Source: Rhizobium sp. (GTDB taxonomy: Bacteria; Pseudomonadota; Alphaproteobacteria; Rhizobiales; Rhizobiaceae). Taken from it: a stretch of DNA of 22,196 nt. Below, one piece after another: positions 1-7,911 of this stretch (the stretch's first letter is position 1; the number at the start of each line of letters is the position of its first letter). The notes under the pieces are model-generated. The model saw only the letters and a program-made list of their open reading frames with translations. It made no database searches and had not been told where the DNA came from. The stretch is taken from NCBI GenBank assembly GCA_003527225.1, contig DPXQ01000002.1:1-22196 (forward strand). Direction: 5' to 3'. Made by a program: the position numbers and the translations under genes.

Positions 1-386
1 AGCAGACGCTGACCAAGTACCGCGCTCGCCAGCACGACATCTATATCGGCCAGTGGGGCTCGGACTATTTCGACCCGAATTCCAACGCCGAGACCTTCAC
101 CTTCAATGCGGACAATTCGGACGAAGGCAAGAACAAGACGCTCGCATGGCGCAATGCCTGGGACGTTCCGGAACTGACCAAGCTCACGCAGGCAGCCCTC
201 GTCGAGAAGGATTCGGCCAAGCGCGCCGCGATCTATGAGGATCTGCAGAAGCAGGTGCTGGCAACCGGACCGTTTGTAATCGTGTTCCAGCAGATTGAAA
301 ATGCCGGCTATTCGAACAAGCTGAAGGGTTACAAGCTCGGTCCGAGCTTCGACACGAACTTCGTCTACACCGTTTCCAAGGAATAG
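1..386 (+). CDS. Peptide-type ABC transporter substrate-binding protein, C-terminal end (partial)
   Basis: The gene is cut by the left window edge. An open frame read from base 3 gives 127 residues ending in ...VYTVSKE and a TAG stop at 384-386. The text (QWGSDYFDPNSN near the start, a helical segment around ELTKLTQAALVEKDS, then the AIYEDLQKQVLATGPFVIVFQQ block) matches the C-terminal lobe of family 5 periplasmic solute-binding proteins of the DppA/OppA type, where the mature protein is about 500 residues. It would act in the periplasm, delivering a peptide, nickel complex, opine or similar solute to the permeases encoded just downstream. Only 6 bases separate its stop from the next start, so it is the first visible gene of a five-gene importer operon. 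The ligand cannot be read from this fragment. Confidence 0.9.
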   Translation, partial: QTLTKYRARQHDIYIGQWGSDYFDPNSNAETFTFNADNSDEGKNKTLAWRNAWDVPELTKLTQAALVEKDSAKRAAIYEDLQKQVLATGPFVIVFQQIENAGYSNKLKGYKLGPSFDTNFVYTVSKE

Positions 387-392
387 TGTCCC

Positions 393-1460
393 TTGGCCAT
401 CAGTGAAACAAGAACCGAGGCGTGGCGCTCCGGCGCCGGCGCCTCGGCATTCGCTATGACATTGCTGCGGTTCCTCGTGACCGTGGTGACGACCTATCTC
501 GGCCTCCTGGCCGTGACTTTCTTCATAGGTCGTGTGGTTCCGATCGATCCTGCGCTTGCGATCGTCGGCGATCGTGCGCCCGCCCATGTCGTGGAGCGGG
601 TCCGCGAAGAGCTCGGTCTCAACCTGCCGCTCTATCAGCAGTTCTTCATTTATGTCCGCCAGGCGCTGACCGGCGACTTCGGTACCTCGGTGCTGACCAC
701 CAATCCGGTGATGACCGACATTCGCCGGGTCTTCCCCGCAACGATCGAGCTTGCCACCGTGGGAACGCTGATCGGCGCACTGTTGGGTGTTCCTCTCGGG
801 GTACTGGCTGCGGTCAAGCGCGGAAGCATCGCCGACCAGATCGTCCGTATTATCGGGTTGATCGGTTATTCCGTGCCGATCTTCTGGCTCGGCCTGCTGG
901 CGCTGGTATTCTTCTATGCCAAGCTTAACTGGGTCGCTTATCCCGGTCGCATCGATATCGTCTATGAATACAGTTTCACGCCGGTGACGGGCTTCTATCT
1001 TCTGGATGCCACCATGCAAGGGAAATGGGATGTGCTCTGGGACCTCTTCCGTCACATCATCCTGCCCGGCTCACTCCTCGGCTATTTCTCTCTCGCCTAT
1101 ATCAGCCGAATGACCCGCAGCTTCATGCTGAATGAACTCAGCCAGGAATATATCGTCGCGGCCCGTGCCAAGGGTCTTTCCGAGACGCGCATCATCTGGT
1201 TCCACGCGCTGCGCAACGCCGCCGTGCCGCTGATCACCGTCATCGCGCTTTCCTATGCGGGATTGCTGGAAGGCTCGGTGTTGACCGAGACGATCTTCTC
1301 CTGGCCGGGGCTTGGGCTCTACATCACCAATTCGCTACAGAATGCGGACATGAACGCTGTTCTTGGCGGCACCATGATCATCGGGGCGGTGTTCATCGCC
1401 ATCAATCTGCTCTCGGATGTCCTCTATCACATCCTTGATCCGAGGACGCGCAGCCGATGA
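393..1460 (+). CDS. Peptide-type ABC transporter permease (DppB family)
   Basis: An inner-membrane permease subunit of 355 residues, slightly longer than usual. It has an N-terminal membrane helix (about residues 22-48), a periplasmic stretch with the family hallmark ERVREELGLNLPLYQQF, five further hydrophobic segments, and the cytoplasmic coupling motif EYIVAARAKGLSETRI followed by HALRNAAVPLITV near residues 250-280, which contacts the ATPase. The start is uncertain. TTG at 393 has an AAGGAA ribosome site 9 bases upstream, whereas the ATG at 456 would remove 21 residues and begin right at the first helix. The 3' end overlaps the next permease by 4 bases (ATGA). It forms a heterodimeric channel with that protein. 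Confidence 0.92.
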   Translation: MAISETRTEAWRSGAGASAFAMTLLRFLVTVVTTYLGLLAVTFFIGRVVPIDPALAIVGDRAPAHVVERVREELGLNLPLYQQFFIYVRQALTGDFGTSVLTTNPVMTDIRRVFPATIELATVGTLIGALLGVPLGVLAAVKRGSIADQIVRIIGLIGYSVPIFWLGLLALVFFYAKLNWVAYPGRIDIVYEYSFTPVTGFYLLDATMQGKWDVLWDLFRHIILPGSLLGYFSLAYISRMTRSFMLNELSQEYIVAARAKGLSETRIIWFHALRNAAVPLITVIALSYAGLLEGSVLTETIFSWPGLGLYITNSLQNADMNAVLGGTMIIGAVFIAINLLSDVLYHILDPRTRSR

Positions 1461-2392
1461 GCGAGACCGAGATGACGTCGACTACTCCAACTTTGCGCGA
1501 ATGGCTGCTCTCCGACAAGCCGGAGTCGCGCAGGCAGGCCCGCCTTGGCCGTCTCTACATCATCTGGCGGCGGTTCTCCGAAAACCGGCTTGCCGTTGCG
1601 GGACTTGCCATCCTCATCGGATTGGTGTTCGTCGCGGCCTTTGCGGATGTGCTTGCCCCGCATTCTCCCGTTCAGGGAGACCTTCGCTACTCGCGGCTCC
1701 TGCCGCCGGGAACCGCCGGTTACCTGCTCGGTACCGACGACCAGGGACGCGATATCCTGTCGCGTCTGCTCTATGGCTCGCGCCTCACCCTGCTCGTGGT
1801 CTTTCTCGTCGCGATCATCGCCGCTCCGGTGGGTCTCATCGTCGGAACGGTTTCCGGCTATGCGGGAGGATGGGTCGATGCGATCCTGATGCGGCTCACG
1901 GATATCTTCCTCGCCTTCCCGAAGCTGGTGCTGGCGCTTGCTCTCGTCGCGGCCCTGGGTCCCGGTATCGAGAATGCCATTCTCGCGATCGCGGTCACAT
2001 CCTGGCCGCCCTATGCCCGTATCGCGCGGGCGGAAACCATGACGTTCCGCAATTCCGACTACATAGCCGCGGTCAAGTTGATGGGTGCCTCGCCATTCCG
2101 CATCGTGCTCTTCCACATCATGCCGCTCTGCATTTCCTCGCTGATCGTTCGCGTTACGCTCGACATGGCCGGCATCATCCTGACGGCGGCCGGCCTCGGC
2201 TTCCTCGGCCTCGGCGCGCAGCCGCCGCTGCCGGAATGGGGGGCGATGATCGCTTCCGGCCGCCGCTTCATCCTCGACCAATGGTGGGTTGCGGCGATGC
2301 CTGGTTTTGCGATCCTGATCGTCAGCCTCGGCTTCAACCTGTTGGGCGACGGACTGCGCGATGCGCTCGATCCGAAGGAGGCTGGACAATGA
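1457..2392 (+). CDS. Peptide-type ABC transporter permease (DppC family)
   Basis: The second inner-membrane permease, 311 residues. It carries the N-terminal OppC-type segment (about residues 33-65, RRFSENRLAVAGLAILIG), the LLGTDDQGRDILSRLLYGSR motif typical of DppC/OppC, several membrane helices, and the EAA-type coupling region around SDYIAAVKLMGASPFRIVLFH. The C-terminus ending in LRDALDPKEAGQ is also typical of the family. The start ATG overlaps the upstream stop by 4 bases and the 3' end overlaps the ATPase gene by 4 bases, which points to translational coupling. A 320-codon open frame on the opposite strand over the same bases is only a codon shadow. Confidence 0.93.
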   Translation: MSETEMTSTTPTLREWLLSDKPESRRQARLGRLYIIWRRFSENRLAVAGLAILIGLVFVAAFADVLAPHSPVQGDLRYSRLLPPGTAGYLLGTDDQGRDILSRLLYGSRLTLLVVFLVAIIAAPVGLIVGTVSGYAGGWVDAILMRLTDIFLAFPKLVLALALVAALGPGIENAILAIAVTSWPPYARIARAETMTFRNSDYIAAVKLMGASPFRIVLFHIMPLCISSLIVRVTLDMAGIILTAAGLGFLGLGAQPPLPEWGAMIASGRRFILDQWWVAAMPGFAILIVSLGFNLLGDGLRDALDPKEAGQ

Positions 2393-3225
2393 CGCCGCCG
2401 CTCCTCGATGTGCAGAACCTAAGGGTTACCTATCCGACCCGCACGGGCCTCGTGGAGGCCGTCCGCAGCGTCAGTTTCACGCTCGGCAAGGAGCGGCTCG
2501 GCATCGTCGGCGAGTCAGGCTCCGGCAAGTCCCAGACGGGGCGTGCGATCATGGGACTCACGCCCAAACAGGCGCGGGTTTCGGCCGATCGCCTGACCTT
2601 CGGCGAGTCCGATCTGCTGTCGATCTCCGGACGGCAGCGCCGCTCCCTGCGCGGCAAGAAGATCGCGATGATCCTGCAGGACCCGAAATATTCGCTGAAC
2701 CCGGTGATGACCATCGGCAGGCAAATCGTCGAAACGCTGCTTACGCACGAGCCGATCTCCAGGGCCGAGGCGCGCGAGCGCGCGCTTGATATGCTGAATG
2801 CGGTGCAGATCCACGAACCGGAACGGATGTTCGACCTCTATCCGCACGAGGTATCCGGCGGCATGGGGCAGCGGGCGATGATCGCGATGATGCTGGTCTG
2901 CGGGCCCGAACTCCTCATTGCCGACGAGCCGACCTCGGCGCTCGACGTGACGGTGCAGCTCGAGGTTCTCGGCATCCTCGACAAGCTGGTGTCCGAGCGC
3001 GGCATGGGGCTGATCTTCATCAGCCATGACCTGCGTCTCGTTTCGTCCTTCTGCGACCGGGTTGTCGTCATGTATGCCGGGCGTGTGGTGGAGGAACTGG
3101 CGGCTTCGCGCCTTTCCGAGGCACAGCATCCGTATACGCAAGGGCTTCTGAATTGCCTTCCCCAGATCAATGGAGACCGGCATCCGCTCCCGACCCTGAA
3201 GCGCCAGGCGGAGTGGGCGCTATGA
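2389..3225 (+). CDS. ABC transporter ATP-binding protein (DppD family)
   Basis: A cytoplasmic ATPase of 278 residues that powers the importer. It has Walker A GESGSGKS at 41-48, a Q-loop at ILQDP, signature VSGGMGQR at 155-162, Walker B LLIADE followed by PTSALD at 175-186, and an H-loop His at 213. After these comes the peptide-transporter tail HPYTQGLLNCLP. The protein is shorter than typical DppD/OppD (about 320-330 residues), the C-terminal extension being brief. The open frame runs upstream to 1417 inside the permease gene, but the ATG at 2389, overlapping the permease stop by 4 bases and giving a normal N-terminus, is clearly the start. It pairs with the ATPase encoded next. Confidence 0.93.
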   Translation: MTPPLLDVQNLRVTYPTRTGLVEAVRSVSFTLGKERLGIVGESGSGKSQTGRAIMGLTPKQARVSADRLTFGESDLLSISGRQRRSLRGKKIAMILQDPKYSLNPVMTIGRQIVETLLTHEPISRAEARERALDMLNAVQIHEPERMFDLYPHEVSGGMGQRAMIAMMLVCGPELLIADEPTSALDVTVQLEVLGILDKLVSERGMGLIFISHDLRLVSSFCDRVVVMYAGRVVEELAASRLSEAQHPYTQGLLNCLPQINGDRHPLPTLKRQAEWAL

Positions 3226-3971
3226 GACCCGCACTCTCGATCCGGGACATGGTCGTCTCCTTCAATGGCTATCGCGCGCTCGATACCGTCAGCCTAGATG
3301 TGGCCCCCGGCGAATCCTTCGGCATTGTCGGCGAATCCGGCTCCGGGAAGTCGACGCTTCTGCGCGCCGTGGCGGGGCTCAATCGTTTCGACAGCGGGAC
3401 ACTGGCTGTCCATGGCCGGAGCTTTACCGGCAAGAGGCGGGACTCGGAATTCTATCGCACCATACAGATGGTGTTCCAGGACCCCTACGGCTCGCTTCAT
3501 CCGCGCCAGACAGTCGACAAGCTGCTTCTCGAGCCTCTGGCAATCCACGGATTTGCCGATGTCGATGCGAGGATTGCCCGCGCGCTCGACGAGGTCGGCC
3601 TCGGCTCGGGGTTCCGTTTCCGCTTCTCGCACCAGCTGTCGGGTGGTCAGCGTCAGCGTATCGCGATTGCCCGTGCGCTGATCGTCGAGCCGAAGATCCT
3701 CCTGCTCGACGAGCCGACCTCCGCACTCGATGCGTCGATCCAGGCGGAAATCCTCAATTTGCTGGAACAGGCCCGCAGGGACCGGGACCTCACCTTCGTC
3801 ATGGTCAGCCACGATCTCGCGGTCATCAGCCACATGTGCGAACGGCTGGCCGTCATGCGCGATGGCGCGGTGGTGGAACAGCTGGAGGTCGGTGATCTCA
3901 GGCGTCGCGAGTTTTCGACCGATTACACTCGCGAACTGCTCACGGCGAGCGAAGGCTTCACGCGGGACTGA
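3222..3971 (+). CDS. ABC transporter ATP-binding protein (DppF family)
   Basis: The second ATPase of the importer, 249 residues. It has Walker A GESGSGKS at 37-44, Q-loop VFQDPYGSLHPRQ around 84-96, signature LSGGQRQR at 139-146, Walker B LLLDEP with PTSALD at 160-170, and H-loop His197. It is short for the DppF group because the usual C-terminal peptide-transporter extension is almost absent; it ends soon after YTRELLTASEG. The start ATG at 3222 overlaps the preceding stop by 4 bases and has a GGCGGAG ribosome site; an open frame back to 3153 is overlap only. It is the last gene of the operon. Its stop lies only 6 bases from the stop of the convergent phnM, and I see no terminator hairpin between them. 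Confidence 0.92.
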   Translation: MRPALSIRDMVVSFNGYRALDTVSLDVAPGESFGIVGESGSGKSTLLRAVAGLNRFDSGTLAVHGRSFTGKRRDSEFYRTIQMVFQDPYGSLHPRQTVDKLLLEPLAIHGFADVDARIARALDEVGLGSGFRFRFSHQLSGGQRQRIAIARALIVEPKILLLDEPTSALDASIQAEILNLLEQARRDRDLTFVMVSHDLAVISHMCERLAVMRDGAVVEQLEVGDLRRREFSTDYTRELLTASEGFTRD

Positions 3972-3977
3972 ACCTCA

Positions 3978-5156
3978 TCACGCGATACGTTCGCCCGAGC
4001 GCCATATCTGCCGCAGGAAGGGATGCCCTTCATGCGTTGCGACGCGGAGCAGGTCGGCGCGCTTTCCGACCGCAATCTCGCCGCGGTCCGTCAGGCCTGC
4101 TGCGTCGGCCGGGCTTTTCGTGACCATGCGCAGTGCGGCCGGGAGATCGAAATCGAGCGCGCTGTCGGCGGCGATCATGAAGGCGGCGTCGAGCAGCGAG
4201 CGCGGCACGTAGTCCGACGCGAGGATATCGACGAGGTTCTCGCCAAGCAGATCGCGGACGGCGACATTGCCGGACTGCGATCCTCCGCGCAGGATGTTCG
4301 GGGCACCAGCCACGATCAACATGGAGCGGGCGCGCGCCTCGCGGGCGGCCTCCAGCGTGCAGGGAAACTCCGAAATCGCCACGCCGTCCTTCGCTGCCAT
4401 GTCGACATGTTCGATGTCGGTGTCGTCATGGCTGAGCAGCGGCAATCCGCGCGACTTGGCCAGTTCCACGATCTTCGGCCAAACCCGCGCGCCGATCTCG
4501 GCCTTCTCGGCGATCAGTTCTTCAATATGGGCACGGATGATCTGTTCGCTTTCACCGGTCCGCTTCTGGCTGCGGGCGATATATTGTGAAAGATCGCGGC
4601 TCTGACGCACGCCCGGCAGATGTTCCATCACCGATATCACCTTGACGATGGCGCGGTCGATATTGGCGGCGGTCAGTTCCGGAGTGTTGGGATCGGTGAT
4701 CTCGCAGCGCAGGTGCAGAAAGTGCTCGGCGCGCAGCATGCCCGCCGCCTGGGTCATCTCCAGCGCGTCGATCATGGGACCCAGGATTTCGCCGCGCTCC
4801 GGATTGTCCGATGTCGCGCCGACGCAAAGGCTGTCAAAGACCGTCGTGATGCCGCCGCCGATGATCTGGGCGTCATGGGAAAGGGCGGCGCGGACATAGT
4901 CCCAGCGTACATGCGGGCGAGGGTAGACGTGCTTCTCGAAATGATCCGTGTGGATATCGACCAGACCGGGAAGGAGGTAGTCGCCGCCGAGGTCGTAGGC
5001 GTGTCGGGGCGCCACGCCGCTGTCGATCGCCGTGATGACGCCGTTTTCGACGACGACGGTGCCGGTGATGATCTCGCCGGCCAGCACGATGCGGGCATTG
5101 GCGAGCACGCAGCTATTGGCGCTTTCAAGTCGGAGTGGGACGTCGATCTGGTTCAT
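3978..5156 (-). CDS. phnM: PhnM: alpha-D-ribose 1-methylphosphonate 5-triphosphate diphosphatase
   Basis: A 392-residue amidohydrolase-superfamily enzyme. In the carbon-phosphorus lyase pathway PhnM removes pyrophosphate from ribose methylphosphonate triphosphate to give the 5-phosphate substrate of PhnJ. Visible features are the metal-binding motif DIHTDHFEKH (67-76), the text RPHVRWDYVRAALSHDAQ, the LLSHDDTDIEHV metal region in the middle, and the C-terminal IAVGKRADLLRV typical of the superfamily. Length fits the family (about 380). The ATG at 5156 is preferred; an ATG at 5177 would add seven residues. The open frame to 5480 is rejected because it has no PhnM-like sequence and runs through the putative promoter. 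No other phn gene is in the window, which is unusual because phnM normally sits with phnGHIJKL. Confidence 0.9.
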   Translation of the reverse strand: MNQIDVPLRLESANSCVLANARIVLAGEIITGTVVVENGVITAIDSGVAPRHAYDLGGDYLLPGLVDIHTDHFEKHVYPRPHVRWDYVRAALSHDAQIIGGGITTVFDSLCVGATSDNPERGEILGPMIDALEMTQAAGMLRAEHFLHLRCEITDPNTPELTAANIDRAIVKVISVMEHLPGVRQSRDLSQYIARSQKRTGESEQIIRAHIEELIAEKAEIGARVWPKIVELAKSRGLPLLSHDDTDIEHVDMAAKDGVAISEFPCTLEAAREARARSMLIVAGAPNILRGGSQSGNVAVRDLLGENLVDILASDYVPRSLLDAAFMIAADSALDFDLPAALRMVTKSPADAAGLTDRGEIAVGKRADLLRVATHEGHPFLRQIWRSGERIA

Positions 5157-5272
5157 GGGCCTGATAATCTCCGGCATCGCGTCGATGCCTGTCGGTTCCA
5201 GGCCTTGCAGCCTGGGTGGGAACAAAGGAAAGGAAGCGCGGCGCCCGGAATCGTCCGCGCCGCCATCACGGC

Positions 5273-5306
5273 TGCATAGCGAGGGCATGTGACAGTTGTG
5301 TGTCCC
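5273..5306 (-). promoter_or_regulatory. Putative PhoB-dependent promoter of phnM
   Basis: On the minus strand the 18 bases at 5306-5289 read GGGACACACAACTGTCAC. The second 7-base half, CTGTCAC, matches the Pho-box repeat exactly and 13 of 18 positions match a common consensus; the first half is poor. Exactly 10 bases later lies TATGCA (5278-5273), the position expected for a -10 element when the Pho box replaces the -35. A transcript would start near 5266 and leave a leader of about 110 bases before phnM. Spacing and context support the call, but one half-site is weak. Confidence 0.45.
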
Positions 5307-5314
5307 GGCCGGAG

Positions 5315-6496
5315 CTAAACTGCGCCGAGGACGCAAAGCGCCTCGTCGGCGATCACCTGTTCCTCGTCGGTGGCGATGACCATGGCCGCGACGCGGCTTG
5401 CCGGGCTGCTGATCGTCTGCGCATTTGCCGCGTTCGCGATGGGGTCGAGTTCCACGCCGAGCCAGGCAAGCCGGCGGCATACCTGGGTGCGGATTTCCGG
5501 CTGGTTCTCTCCGATGCCGGCGGTGAAGACCAATGCGTCGAGCCCGCCGACCGTGGCAGAGAGTCTTGCGATCTCACCGGCGATGCGGAAGGTGAAGACG
5601 TCAATCGTTTCCTTCGCTTCCCGCGCATCGCTCTCGAGCAGCACCCGGCTGTCGGCACTGATCCCGGAAAGCCCAAGCAGGCCCGACTTGTGATAGACGA
5701 TGTCCTCCACCGCCTCGCGCGAAAGCCCCATGCGCGCCATCCAGTGGAAGATGACGCCGGGATCGAGCGCGCCCGACCGTGTTGCCATCGGGATGCCGTC
5801 GATTGTGGAGAAGCCCATCGATGTGTCGCGGCTCAAGCCGCCTTCGAGCGCGCAGATGCTGGCGCCGCTGCCGAGATGGGCAACGACGGTCCTTGCCATG
5901 GCGAGATCCGGTCGGCGGCGGGCAAGTTCCGCGGCGATATACCTGTAGGATAAGCCGTGGAATCCGTAGCGCTTGATGCCCTGGTCGAAATAGTCGCGCG
6001 GGATGGCGAAGCGCTGTACCGTCGGCGACTGTGTGCGGTGGAACGCGGTGTCGAAGGAGGCGGTCTGCGGCAAATGCGGGCGCAGATGCCGGACCGCCCG
6101 GATCAGACGGACATTCTGAGGCTGGTGCAGGGGAGCGAGCGGCGTCAGCGCGTCGATTGCCTCGATCGCGGCGTCGTCGATCAGAACCGGACTCTGGAAA
6201 ATGTCGCCGCCATGTACGACACGGTGGCCGACGGCGGTAACGGCGTCCATGTTGAAGTGTTGAGCGAGCCAGTTGAAAGTCTCGTCCAGCACCTCGTGGA
6301 GCACGTCGCCGGCTTCGGCCTCAAGGGGAACGTCGAATACCTCCGGCCCCTCGACTAGATGGAAAGTCAGCGGCTTGTGGCGGAAATCGATCATGCCCTT
6401 GCCGATCCGGCGCACGGATGCTCCCTCGCGCAGGAAAAGACCGATCTTCACGGTGGACGAACCGGCGTTGAAGGTCAGCAGCAGTTTTTCGTTCAT
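5315..6496 (-). CDS. ackA: Acetate kinase
   Basis: A 393-residue cytoplasmic kinase that interconverts acetyl-phosphate plus ADP with acetate plus ATP; some relatives accept propionate or butyrate. The ASKHA-fold signatures are in place: FNAGSSTVK at 9-17, GHRVVHGG with Arg92, the catalytic FDTAFH with Asp149, FHGLSY with His180, the phosphate loop HLGSGAS at 207-213, and TRSGALDPG near 239-247. Length is normal (about 400). The ATG overlaps the upstream MaoC-Pta stop by 4 bases (ATGA), so the two enzymes of the acetyl-phosphate route are translated together. No fabI follows, unlike the orfA-pta-ackA-fabI operon described in Sinorhizobium meliloti; phnM is next instead, after 158 bases. Confidence 0.95.
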   Translation of the reverse strand: MNEKLLLTFNAGSSTVKIGLFLREGASVRRIGKGMIDFRHKPLTFHLVEGPEVFDVPLEAEAGDVLHEVLDETFNWLAQHFNMDAVTAVGHRVVHGGDIFQSPVLIDDAAIEAIDALTPLAPLHQPQNVRLIRAVRHLRPHLPQTASFDTAFHRTQSPTVQRFAIPRDYFDQGIKRYGFHGLSYRYIAAELARRRPDLAMARTVVAHLGSGASICALEGGLSRDTSMGFSTIDGIPMATRSGALDPGVIFHWMARMGLSREAVEDIVYHKSGLLGLSGISADSRVLLESDAREAKETIDVFTFRIAGEIARLSATVGGLDALVFTAGIGENQPEIRTQVCRRLAWLGVELDPIANAANAQTISSPASRVAAMVIATDEEQVIADEALCVLGAV

Positions 6497-7911
6497 TGGG
6501 CCGGCAGTCCCTGGGCCAGCCGGCGGGCGGCGACAAGCTTGGCAAGGGCCGCCGAGGCGATGCGGACTTTCAGGCTGTCGGACCGGCTGGTCAGGATGAT
6601 CGGAACACGCGCACCGAGAACCAGGCCCGCGGCATCCGCACCGGCGAAATAGAGAAGCTGTTTGGCAAGCATGTTGCCGGCCTCGAGATCAGGCACCACC
6701 AGAATGTCCGCCTGTCCCGCCACCGGGGAAACGATGCCTTTGGTGCGGGCCGCTTCCAGGCTGATCGCATTATCGAAGGCGAGCGGTCCGTCGACGCGAG
6801 CGCCGGTGATCTGGCTCCGGGCAGCCATGACGGTGAGTGCTGCGGCATCGAGTGTCGCCGGCATCTTGTCGTTGACGGTCTCGACGGCGGCGAGAACCGC
6901 CACCTTCGGTTCGTTGTTGCCGAGAAGATGCATGAGATCGATGGCGTTCTGGCAGATGTCCCGCTTGTGGTCGAGGGTGGGCGCGATATTGATCGCCGCG
7001 TCTGTGACGACCAGAAGCTTCGAATAGGCGGGCACATCCATGACGTAGACGTGGCTGACGCGCCGTTCTGTCCTTAGTCCCGAGCCTGCTGCGACCACGG
7101 CGCAGAGCAGTTCGTCGCTGTGCAGGCTGCCCTTCATCAGGGTCCCGACCTTGCCGGCAACGGCCAGTTCGACAGCGCGGGCCGCCGCCGCGTGGCTGTG
7201 CTCGACGGAGATGATCTCGAAGCCGTCGATCGACACGCCGGCTGCTGCCGCCGCCGCGCGGATCTTTGCTTCCGGTCCGATCAGCACCGGATCGAGCAGG
7301 CCCTCGTCTCGGATTTCGACCGCGCCCAGGATAGATTCCGGCGAACACGGGTGGACGAGTGCGGTCTTCACGAGCGGAAGGCCGCGAGCCTCCTTGACGA
7401 TGGCTTCGAAGCGATCGTGACGCTGGATGGTCACGGATGGCAGGACCGTGCGCTGCCATTCGATGCGTTCCGAAGGCGCGATCACAGTGGCGGTACCGGC
7501 CAGCACTTCTTCGCCGTTCTGATTCACGCAACGCGTGTCGAGGATCACGATATGCCCTTCGGGCCGTTTCTCTGTGACCGTGACTGTCGCGGTGAGGGTG
7601 TCGCCCGGGGAGACCGGCTTCTGGAACTTCAGATCCTGGCTGAGATAGGTGCTGCCCGGGCCCGGCAGCTTCGTGCCGAGGACGGCGGAGATCATCCCGG
7701 CTGTCCACAGGCCATGGGCGATGATATGGCCGAAGACATCGCTTTCGGCGAATTTCGTATCGAGATAGGCGGGGTTGAAATCACCGGAGACGGTTGCAAA
7801 GAGGTCGATGTCCGCGCGGCCGATGCTCCGCACGATCGCGGCACTGTCGCCGATCGCGATCTCGTCGAAGGTGCGGTTGGTCAGAAGCGTCTGGTCCATT
7901 GCCTGTCTCAT
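6493..7911 (-). CDS. MaoC-domain / phosphate acetyl(butyryl)transferase fusion protein
   Basis: A 472-residue two-domain protein. Residues about 10-150 form a hot-dog MaoC-like (R)-enoyl-CoA hydratase domain (RADIDLFATVSGDFNPAYLD, then FGHIIAHG). Residues about 160-472 form a PTA/PTB domain that would exchange CoA and phosphate on acetyl- or butyryl-CoA, with family text such as ALVHPCSPESILGA, GTLMKGSLHSDELL, VVTDAAINIAPTLDHKRDI and GADAAGLVLGARVPI. Such fusions are known and annotated as bifunctional enoyl-CoA hydratase/phosphate acetyltransferase. Oddity: the usual hydratase Asp-His pair is Asp44 with Tyr49, so hydratase activity is doubtful. The ATG overlaps the phaC stop by 4 bases; Met5 (7899) is a possible alternative start. 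It sits between PHA synthase and acetate kinase in one operon. Confidence 0.9.
   Translation of the reverse strand: MRQAMDQTLLTNRTFDEIAIGDSAAIVRSIGRADIDLFATVSGDFNPAYLDTKFAESDVFGHIIAHGLWTAGMISAVLGTKLPGPGSTYLSQDLKFQKPVSPGDTLTATVTVTEKRPEGHIVILDTRCVNQNGEEVLAGTATVIAPSERIEWQRTVLPSVTIQRHDRFEAIVKEARGLPLVKTALVHPCSPESILGAVEIRDEGLLDPVLIGPEAKIRAAAAAAGVSIDGFEIISVEHSHAAAARAVELAVAGKVGTLMKGSLHSDELLCAVVAAGSGLRTERRVSHVYVMDVPAYSKLLVVTDAAINIAPTLDHKRDICQNAIDLMHLLGNNEPKVAVLAAVETVNDKMPATLDAAALTVMAARSQITGARVDGPLAFDNAISLEAARTKGIVSPVAGQADILVVPDLEAGNMLAKQLLYFAGADAAGLVLGARVPIILTSRSDSLKVRIASAALAKLVAARRLAQGLPAQ

Noticed and set aside
5157..5480. N-terminal extension of PhnM to give 500 residues
   Set aside because: The added part has no PhnM-like sequence, overlaps the end of ackA and spans the putative promoter; length from 5156 fits the family.
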